Below are positions 7,706-12,574 of a stretch of 12,574 nucleotides of DNA, in pieces (the first letter of the stretch is position 1; each line of letters begins with the position of its first letter). Source of the stretch: DASQFD01 sp035633255 (GTDB lineage Bacteria > Actinomycetota > Actinomycetes > Actinomycetales > Dermatophilaceae); contig DASQFD010000136.1 of NCBI GenBank assembly GCA_035633255.1, forward strand, positions 1 through 12,574, read 5' to 3'. The translations under genes were made by a program, and so were the position numbers. A model generated the notes under the pieces. That model ran no database searches, was not told the DNA's origin, and saw nothing but the letters and a program-made list of their open reading frames with translations.

Positions 7706-7773
7706 CCCCGCTGCTGACCCGGCCACTGACCCGGCCACTGACCCGGCCACTGACCCCGCCGCTGACCCCGCGA
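7702..7773. repeat. 12-base tandem array at the 3' end of nei
   Basis: Six 12-base units occupy 7702-7713, 7714-7725, 7726-7737, 7738-7749, 7750-7761 and 7762-7773. Units 2-4 are identical (CTGACCCGGCCA). Units 1, 5 and 6 vary at the end (CTGACCCCGCTG, CTGACCCCGCCG, CTGACCCCGCGA). The nei stop TGA (7703-7705) is in unit 1, and since 12 is a multiple of three, every unit carries a TGA in the nei frame. The unit differs from the array upstream of nei. Confidence 0.88.
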
Positions 7774-7795
7774 GACCGCGCGAGACGCCCCCCGG

Positions 7796-7809
7796 CTACC
7801 GCGCGGTAG
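7796..7809. promoter_or_regulatory. 14-bp perfect palindrome, possible operator
   Basis: CTACCGCGCGGTAG is its own reverse complement. It resembles the size and style of TetR-family operators, but I cannot name the regulator. It lies between nei and the DUF559-domain gene, 167 bases before the latter's start. Confidence 0.4.
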
Positions 7810-7976
7810 GTGTCACTTCCAGGGCCCCCCCGCCCCCGGAACCGACAGTCAGCCGCCTTGGAGGGTGGCGAGGTCGAGACAGCCGACGCCGAACGCTGGA
7901 CGGGGCCCACCGAGCCGGCCGACGAGCCTGTGGAGAACGCGCAGGCCCAGGTGGGCGATCGAGGCAGGCTGGCGAG

Positions 7977-8963
7977 GTGTCGATCGACTGGGGACGGCTG
8001 CGGCGGCGAGCGGACGAGCAGGCCGACCTGCTCACTCGGGCTCAGTGCCTGACGGCGGGGATGACTCCGGACGCCCTGCGACACCGCGTGGACTCCCAGC
8101 GGTGGCGGCGGCTGCACGAGGGCGTCTTCCTCACCGCACCGGGCCGGGGCGACTGGGCGGTCGCAGCCACCGCCGCCTTCCTCCTCGCCCAGACCGCGGA
8201 CCCGGTGGCGGACGCGGCGTGGCGCGGACGGACCGCCGGGTTCCTGTGGGGCCCGGAGACCACCCCGCCGCGCCTCGTCCAGCTCGCCGTGCCCCAGTCC
8301 CGACGGGTGGTCGTCCCCCACGGCGTCGACCTCCGCCGGGTGTCACGGTGGGACGAGCTCGTGCACGAGACCGCCTACCCGTGGCGGACCCGGCTCGAGC
8401 CCACGGTGCTCGACATCGCCGCGGACGGGGACGCCGACGCGGCCGTGGCCATCGTCGCCCGGGCGGTGTCCGGGCAGCTCACCGTGGCCGCCGGCCTGCG
8501 CACCGAGCTGGGACGACGGGCCCGCCACCCGCACCGCGCGCTGCTGGTCGAGGTCCTCGCCGACGTCGACGAGGGTGCGCAGAGCCCCGCGGAGGTGCGC
8601 TTCGTGCGCGACGTCGAGCGCGCGCACGGGCTGCCGGTGGCCGAGCGGCAGGTCCGGACCGAGCGTGGGCGGGCCCGTTTCCACGACAACGGGTATGCCG
8701 CGTACCGCCTGCTCGTCGAGGTGGACGGCCGCGTGGGCCACGAGTCGTGGGGTGACCGGATGCGCGACGGGCGGCGGGACCGTGCCGTGGCCGGGGACGG
8801 GTGGCTCACCGTGCGGGTCTTCTGGCCGGACGTCGCCGTGCAGCCCTGCCGGACGGCCCTCGAGCTGGGCGCGCTGCTCCGGACCCGGGGCTGGGACGGG
8901 TGGCCCGGCGCCTGCCGCCGGCGCGGGTGCCCGGTGCGGACTACCCCGCGCCCCGAGCCGTGA
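7977..8963 (+). CDS. AbiEi-like antitoxin domain / DUF559 (Vsr-like nuclease fold) protein
   Basis: This is a 328-residue protein of a type common in actinobacteria. The N-terminal part (about residues 10-57, LLTRAQCLTAGMTPDALRHR then RRLHEGVFLTA) is a winged-helix like that of AbiEi antitoxins, where a DNA-binding helix leads to R(L)xxGVY/F. The middle (60-205) is an AbiEi_C-like segment without clear motifs. The C-terminal part (about 213-275) resembles DUF559, a Vsr-like PD-(D/E)xK fold: E216 in SPAEVRF, then LLVEVDGRVGH (235-245), then RRDRAVAGDGWLTVRVFW. No AbiEii nucleotidyltransferase toxin lies beside it. The start is GTG 7977, with GAGGCAGG (7961-7968) eight bases upstream. Nuclease or regulatory activity is inferred from the fold only. 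It ends just before a strong hairpin. Confidence 0.8.
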   Translation: MSIDWGRLRRRADEQADLLTRAQCLTAGMTPDALRHRVDSQRWRRLHEGVFLTAPGRGDWAVAATAAFLLAQTADPVADAAWRGRTAGFLWGPETTPPRLVQLAVPQSRRVVVPHGVDLRRVSRWDELVHETAYPWRTRLEPTVLDIAADGDADAAVAIVARAVSGQLTVAAGLRTELGRRARHPHRALLVEVLADVDEGAQSPAEVRFVRDVERAHGLPVAERQVRTERGRARFHDNGYAAYRLLVEVDGRVGHESWGDRMRDGRRDRAVAGDGWLTVRVFWPDVAVQPCRTALELGALLRTRGWDGWPGACRRRGCPVRTTPRPEP

Positions 8964-8971
8964 CCCGCTGG

Positions 8972-9011
8972 ATGTCGGATCCGGGGGCCCCTGGACCCCT
9001 GGATCCGACAT
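8972..9011. terminator. Strong hairpin after the DUF559-domain gene
   Basis: ATGTCGGATCC (8972-8982) pairs perfectly with GGATCCGACAT (9001-9011). A G-T wobble and four more G-C pairs (8984-8987 with 8996-8999) extend the stem to 16 pairs around an 8-base loop. It starts eight bases after the stop codon. No T run follows, as is common for intrinsic terminators in high-GC actinobacteria. Confidence 0.65.
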
Positions 9012-9020
9012 TCACCCGCC

Positions 9021-9094
9021 GGTATGCCGGTGCCCCGGCTGTGGGGTCGGGCGCCGGCATACGGGTGCGCTCAGAGCGAACAGGCCGGCATACC
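9021..9094. repeat. Three copies of the GGTATGCCG element able to form alternative hairpins upstream of clpC
   Basis: GGTATGCCGG (9021-9030) can pair with CCGGCATAC at 9054-9062, and flanking TGCCC/GGGCG pairs extend that stem. It can instead pair with CCGGCATACC at 9085-9094, with outer CCGCC/GGCGG support after a one-base bulge. The two pairings exclude each other. The region ends about 100 bases before the likely clpC -10 box, so it is probably not part of the clpC leader from that promoter. Confidence 0.55.
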
Positions 9095-9197
9095 CGGCGG
9101 GGGTGGAACACCGCGTGACCGGCACGGCGTTGGGCAGATAAGTCCCGTGTCGGGGGCGCCGCGTCGAGACGAAACGGCCCCGTAACCCGCGCACGGC

Positions 9198-9227
9198 TAG
9201 CATCGAGGTGACTCGAGAAGTCAGGAG
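9198..9227 (+). promoter_or_regulatory. Probable clpC -10 box and ribosome binding site
   Basis: TAGCAT at 9198-9203 is a good -10 box, predicting a start near 9210. AGGAG at 9223-9227 lies seven bases before the ATG at 9235 and decides this start over the in-frame GTG at 9208. I could not identify a clear ClgR, HspR or CtsR operator nearby. Confidence 0.6.
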
Positions 9228-9234
9228 TTCCCCC

Positions 9235-11739
9235 ATGTTCGAACGGTTCACCGACCGGGCCCGTCGAGTGGTCGTGCTCGCGCAGGAAGAAGCGCGCATG
9301 CTCAACCACAACTACATCGGGACCGAGCACATCCTGCTCGGCCTCATCCACGAGGGTGAGGGCGTGGCCAGCAAGGCCCTCGAAAGCCTCGGGATCTCCC
9401 TGGAGTCCGTGCGCGAGCAGGTGCAGGAGATCATCGGCCAGGGCCAGCAGGCCCCGACCGGGCACATCCCCTTCACCCCCCGGGCCAAGAAGGTCCTCGA
9501 GCTGAGCCTGCGCGAGGCGCTGCAGCTCGGCCACAACTACATCGGCACCGAGCACATCCTCCTCGGGCTGATCCGGGAGGGTGAGGGCGTCGCCGCCCAG
9601 GTGCTGGTCAAGCTCGGCGCCGACCTCTCGCGGGTGCGCCAGCAGGTCATCCAGCTCATCTCCGGCTACCAGGGTGGCAAGGAGGGCGCCCCGGCGGGCG
9701 CCGGCCCGAGCGGGGCGGCGGAGGGCACCCCGGCGGGGTCGCTCGTCCTGGACCAGTTCGGCCGCAACCTCACCACGGCGGCCCGGGAGGGCAAGCTCGA
9801 CCCGGTCATCGGGCGCGAGAAGGAGATCGAGCGGGTCATGCAGGTGCTCTCCCGCCGCACCAAGAACAACCCGGTCCTCATCGGCGAGCCCGGCGTCGGC
9901 AAGACCGCCGTCGTCGAGGGCCTCGCGCAGGACATCGTGCGCGGTGAGGTGCCCGAGACCCTGAAGGACAAGCAACTCTACACCCTCGACCTCGGCGCCC
10001 TGGTCGCCGGCAGCCGCTACCGCGGTGACTTCGAGGAGCGGCTGAAGAAGGTCCTCAAGGAGATCCGCACCCGCGGCGACATCGTGCTCTTCATCGACGA
10101 GATCCACACCCTCGTCGGGGCGGGTGCGGCCGAGGGCGCCATCGACGCGGCCAGCATCCTCAAGCCGATGCTGGCCCGCGGCGAGCTGCAGGTCATCGGC
10201 GCGACGACGCTGGACGAGTACCGCAAGTACATCGAGAAGGACGCCGCGCTCGAGCGCCGCTTCCAGCCGATCCAGGTCGCCGAGCCGACGCTCGCGCACG
10301 CCATCGAGATCCTCAAGGGGCTGCGCGACCGCTACGAGGCCCACCACCGGGTCTCGATCACCGACGGCGCGCTCGTGGCGGCCGCCAACATGGCCGACCG
10401 CTACGTCAACGACCGCTTCCTCCCCGACAAGGCGATCGACCTCATCGACGAGGCCGGCGCCCGGCTGCGGATCCGCCGGATGACCGCGCCGCCGGACCTG
10501 CGCGACTTCGACGACCGGATCGCCACGGTGGTCCGGGAGAAGGAGTCGGCGATCGACGGGCAGGACTTCGAGAAGGCCGCGCGGCTGCGCGACGACGAGA
10601 AGAACCTGCGCGCCGACAAGGCCAAGCGCGAGGCCGAGTGGAAGTCCGGTGACCTCGACGTGGTCGCCGAGGTGGATGAGGAGCTCATCGCCGAGGTGCT
10701 CGCCGCCTCGACCGGCATCCCGGTGTTCAAGCTCACCGAGGAGGAGTCCAGCCGGCTGCTGCACATGGAGGACGAGCTGCACAAGCGGGTCGTCGGCATG
10801 GACGAGGCGATCCGGTCGCTCTCCCAGGCGATCCGGCGCACCCGCGCCGGCCTGAAGGACCCGCGCCGCCCCGGTGGCTCGTTCATCTTCGCCGGCCCGA
10901 CCGGCGTCGGAAAGACCGAGCTCGCCAAGACGCTCGCGGAGTTCCTCTTCGGCGACCAGGACAGCCTGATCCAGCTCGACATGTCCGAGTACTCCGAGAA
11001 GCACACGGTCAGCCGGCTCTTCGGCTCGCCGCCCGGCTATGTCGGCTACGAGGAGGGCGGCCAGCTCACCGAGAAGGTGCGGCGCAAGCCGTTCTCCGTG
11101 GTGCTCTTCGACGAGGTCGAGAAGGCCCACCCGGAGATCTTCAACTCCCTGCTGCAGGTGCTCGAGGACGGCCGCCTCACCGACTCCCAGGGTCGGATGA
11201 TCGACTTCAAGAACACGGTCATCATCATGACGACCAACCTCGGCACCCGGGACATCTCCAAGGGCACGCTCGGCTTCTCGGCCGGCCTGGACGGCCGCAG
11301 CGACTACGAGCGGATGAAGAACAAGGTCCAGGACGAGCTCAAGCAGCACTTCCGGCCCGAGTTCCTCAACCGCGTGGACGACACCATCGTCTTCCCGCAG
11401 CTGACCCCGGCCGAGATCGTGCAGATCGTCGACCTGGAGATCGCCAAGCTGGACAAGCGGCTCAAGGACAAGGACATGGGCATCGAGCTCACCTCCGACG
11501 CCAAGCAGCTGCTGGCGAAGAAGGGCTACGACCCGGTCCTCGGCGCCCGGCCGCTGCGCCGGACGATCCAGCGCGAGATCGAGGACATGCTCTCCGAGAA
11601 GATCCTCTTCGGCGAGCTGAAGTCCGGCGAGATCGTGGCGGTCGGCACGACGGGCGAGGGCAAGGAGCAGTCCTTCACCTTCGTCGGGACCCCGCACACC
11701 GCCGCGATCGAGGTCCCCGTGGTCGCCGCCGGCGACTGA
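9235..11739 (+). CDS. clpC: ClpC-type AAA+ unfoldase of the Clp protease
   Basis: This ATP-driven unfoldase feeds substrates to ClpP for degradation in the cytoplasm. Its 834 residues are close to the usual 840-850. In order: a Clp N-domain with two repeats (about 1-145; NYIGTEHILLGLI occurs in both); AAA+ domain 1 with Walker A GEPGVGKT (217-224) and Walker B LFIDE (D288-E289); a middle UVR-type segment at about 440-475 (DFEKAARLRDDEKNLRADK); and AAA+ domain 2 with Walker A GPTGVGKT (554-561) and Walker B LFDE (D626-E627), followed by the C-terminal small domain with a long hydrophilic end. All ATP-binding and hydrolysis motifs are intact. In related genomes it lies right after lsr2; here repair genes separate them. 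It ends at a 17-bp hairpin. Confidence 0.97.
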   Translation: MFERFTDRARRVVVLAQEEARMLNHNYIGTEHILLGLIHEGEGVASKALESLGISLESVREQVQEIIGQGQQAPTGHIPFTPRAKKVLELSLREALQLGHNYIGTEHILLGLIREGEGVAAQVLVKLGADLSRVRQQVIQLISGYQGGKEGAPAGAGPSGAAEGTPAGSLVLDQFGRNLTTAAREGKLDPVIGREKEIERVMQVLSRRTKNNPVLIGEPGVGKTAVVEGLAQDIVRGEVPETLKDKQLYTLDLGALVAGSRYRGDFEERLKKVLKEIRTRGDIVLFIDEIHTLVGAGAAEGAIDAASILKPMLARGELQVIGATTLDEYRKYIEKDAALERRFQPIQVAEPTLAHAIEILKGLRDRYEAHHRVSITDGALVAAANMADRYVNDRFLPDKAIDLIDEAGARLRIRRMTAPPDLRDFDDRIATVVREKESAIDGQDFEKAARLRDDEKNLRADKAKREAEWKSGDLDVVAEVDEELIAEVLAASTGIPVFKLTEEESSRLLHMEDELHKRVVGMDEAIRSLSQAIRRTRAGLKDPRRPGGSFIFAGPTGVGKTELAKTLAEFLFGDQDSLIQLDMSEYSEKHTVSRLFGSPPGYVGYEEGGQLTEKVRRKPFSVVLFDEVEKAHPEIFNSLLQVLEDGRLTDSQGRMIDFKNTVIIMTTNLGTRDISKGTLGFSAGLDGRSDYERMKNKVQDELKQHFRPEFLNRVDDTIVFPQLTPAEIVQIVDLEIAKLDKRLKDKDMGIELTSDAKQLLAKKGYDPVLGARPLRRTIQREIEDMLSEKILFGELKSGEIVAVGTTGEGKEQSFTFVGTPHTAAIEVPVVAAGD

Positions 11740-11770
11740 CGCCCGACCCCGAGGGGGTCACCGCACGTGG

Positions 11771-11814
11771 AGGGGCGGTATGCCGCAGGGGCGACTCTGC
11801 GGCATACCGCCCCT
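11771..11814. terminator. Long perfect hairpin between clpC and argA
   Basis: AGGGGCGGTATGCCGCA (11771-11787) pairs without mismatch with TGCGGCATACCGCCCCT (11798-11814) around a 10-base loop that can gain one more G-C pair. It starts 32 bases after the clpC stop and no T run follows. Each arm contains one copy of the GGTATGCCG element. Being symmetric, it could stop transcription from either side. Confidence 0.75.
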
Positions 11815-11897
11815 TCGCGGTGGGGCATGGATACCGGCACCCGGAGCGAGCCGGGGCCAGCCGCCCCGCAGCCGGGCCGCACCGCAGCGGCCGCCCG

Positions 11898-11903
11898 TAC
11901 GCT
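11898..11903 (+). promoter_or_regulatory. -10 box of a leaderless argA promoter
   Basis: TACGCT fits TANNNT and is followed by six bases and then the GTG at 11910, the same arrangement as at lysS and nei. There is no Shine-Dalgarno in front of this GTG. Confidence 0.58.
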
Positions 11904-11909
11904 GGGCCG

Positions 11910-12434
11910 GTGAGCGTGACCCGGCTGCGCACCCCGACGACGGTGCGGATCCGCGACGCCCGCACGCCGGACGTGCGCGCCATCCGGGCGCTGGTCGCGC
12001 CGCTGGCCGACCGTCGGGTCCTGCTCGACAAGGCCGCGGTCACCTACTACGAGTCGGTGACCGACTTCGTGATCGCCGAGGACGGCGACCGGGTCGTCGG
12101 CTGCGGGGCGCTGCACGTCCTGTGGGAGGACCTCGCCGAGGTGCGCACCCTCGCCGTCGCGCCCGACCTGCACGGCGGCGGCATCGGGTCGGCCCTGCTC
12201 GCCCGGCTGGTCGAGCGGGCCCGGCACCTGGGGGTCCAGCGGTTGTTCTGCCTGACCTTCGAGGCGGAGTTCTTCACGCGCCACGGGTTCGAGGTCATCG
12301 ACGGGCAGGCCGTGGAGCCCGAGGTCTACACCGAGCTGCTGCGGTCCTACGACGAGGGCATCGCGGAGTTCCTCGACCTCGAGCGGGTCAAGCCGAACAC
12401 CTTGGGCAACATCCGGATGCTGCGGGTTCTCTGA
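11910..12434 (+). CDS. argA: Amino-acid N-acetyltransferase (N-acetylglutamate synthase, short actinobacterial GNAT type)
   Basis: The enzyme acetylates glutamate (possibly glutamine) with acetyl-CoA, the first step of arginine synthesis. It is a single GNAT domain of 174 residues, the size of M. tuberculosis Rv2747, without the amino-acid kinase domain of E. coli ArgA. The acetyl-CoA loop is EVRTLAVAPDLHGGGIGSALL, with HGGGIG at 88-93. The C-terminal stretch LERVKPNTLGNIRML (about 158-172) is a strong signature of this group, as is RSYDEGIAEFLDLER just before it. GTG 11910 is chosen from the -10 spacing; an in-frame GTG at 11916 is the alternative. It is a lone gene with its own promoter. 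Only eight bases separate its stop from that of the converging gene at the window end. Confidence 0.9.
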   Translation: MSVTRLRTPTTVRIRDARTPDVRAIRALVAPLADRRVLLDKAAVTYYESVTDFVIAEDGDRVVGCGALHVLWEDLAEVRTLAVAPDLHGGGIGSALLARLVERARHLGVQRLFCLTFEAEFFTRHGFEVIDGQAVEPEVYTELLRSYDEGIAEFLDLERVKPNTLGNIRMLRVL

Positions 12435-12442
12435 GCTTGCGA

Positions 12443-12574
12443 TTAAACCTCGGCCTTGGTTTTGGCCTCTTGCAGGCTGAGCTCGGTGGCCTTGGCTGCC
12501 ACCTCGCGCATCGCGGTGATCAGGGAGCGTAGCTGGCGGTCGTTGGCGATCCACTCTGCGTAGAGATCGGCCTC
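12443..12574 (-). CDS. C-terminal end of an unidentified protein (cut by window edge)
   Basis: The last 43 codons of a minus-strand gene end at TAA (12443-12445). The residues include EADLYAEWIANDRQLRSL and end in a Lys/Glu/Ala-rich helix finishing TKAEV. The visible part is probably helical and charged. I do not recognise the family; it reminds me loosely of C-termini of recombinase or transposase-type proteins, but that is only an impression. Codon use is less GC-biased than in the neighbours (CTA, GCA, CAA, AAA, GTT and a TAA stop), which hints at acquired DNA. It converges on argA with only an eight-base gap, leaving no room for a separate terminator. Confidence 0.6.
   Translation of the reverse strand, partial: EADLYAEWIANDRQLRSLITAMREVAAKATELSLQEAKTKAEV

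Noticed and set aside
6769..7773. CRISPR-like interpretation of the two tandem arrays around nei
   Set aside because: The units are 12-24 bases, directly adjacent, and have no unique spacers. No cas gene is present. They are minisatellites.
7810..8052. An 80-residue plus-strand frame before the DUF559-domain gene
   Set aside because: It overlaps the DUF559 gene start in another frame, lacks a ribosome site and has no family resemblance.
8941..11697. A 918-residue open frame antisense to clpC
   Set aside because: It is the codon-bias shadow of clpC in very GC-rich DNA. Its sequence is Asp/Val/Leu/Arg-rich with no domain, while clpC on the other strand is complete and has its own promoter and ribosome site.

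Overview
This 12.6 kb window comes from a very GC-rich actinobacterium. Lsr2, a ClpC with an internal UVR-type segment, an Rv2747-type ArgA, a Ku with a lysine-rich tail and several apparent leaderless promoters all point to Actinomycetota. Micrococcales (perhaps near Intrasporangiaceae) is my best guess, but the sequence alone does not fix the family.

Layout. The left edge holds the first two thirds of a methylmalonate-semialdehyde dehydrogenase (minus strand, cut by the window). Divergent from it runs lysS, then a 64-residue one-helix membrane protein, then lsr2 with a hairpin terminator. A 0.3 kb gene-free stretch follows. Next comes a DNA repair block: the LigD polymerase and LigD-type ATP-dependent DNA ligase as two overlapping minus-strand genes, a divergent ku, and a Nei/Fpg-type glycosylase flanked on both sides by short tandem repeats. 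After that lies an AbiEi-like/DUF559 (Vsr-like nuclease) protein, then clpC, then argA. The last 132 bp contain the C-terminal end of an unidentified minus-strand gene that converges on argA.

How the genes fit together. lysS, lsr2 and clpC are close neighbours in many actinobacteria (in M. tuberculosis they are Rv3598c, Rv3597c and Rv3596c). Here about 5.9 kb of mostly repair genes lies between lsr2 and clpC. Ku, the polymerase and the ligase together form a bacterial non-homologous end-joining set. Nei adds base-excision repair of oxidised bases. ClpC (proteolysis) and ArgA (arginine synthesis) are housekeeping genes.

Non-coding structure is the least ordinary part. A 9-mer, GGTATGCCG/CGGCATACC, recurs eight times in both orientations and builds several hairpins. 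Three genes (lysS, nei, argA) share the same promoter geometry: a TANNNT box, six bases, then the start codon. Two unrelated minisatellite-like arrays flank nei. The ligase-ku divergent region is strongly self-complementary. I did not find a clearly new defence or metabolic system; the best candidates for something undescribed are the 9-mer element and the structured ligase-ku spacer.
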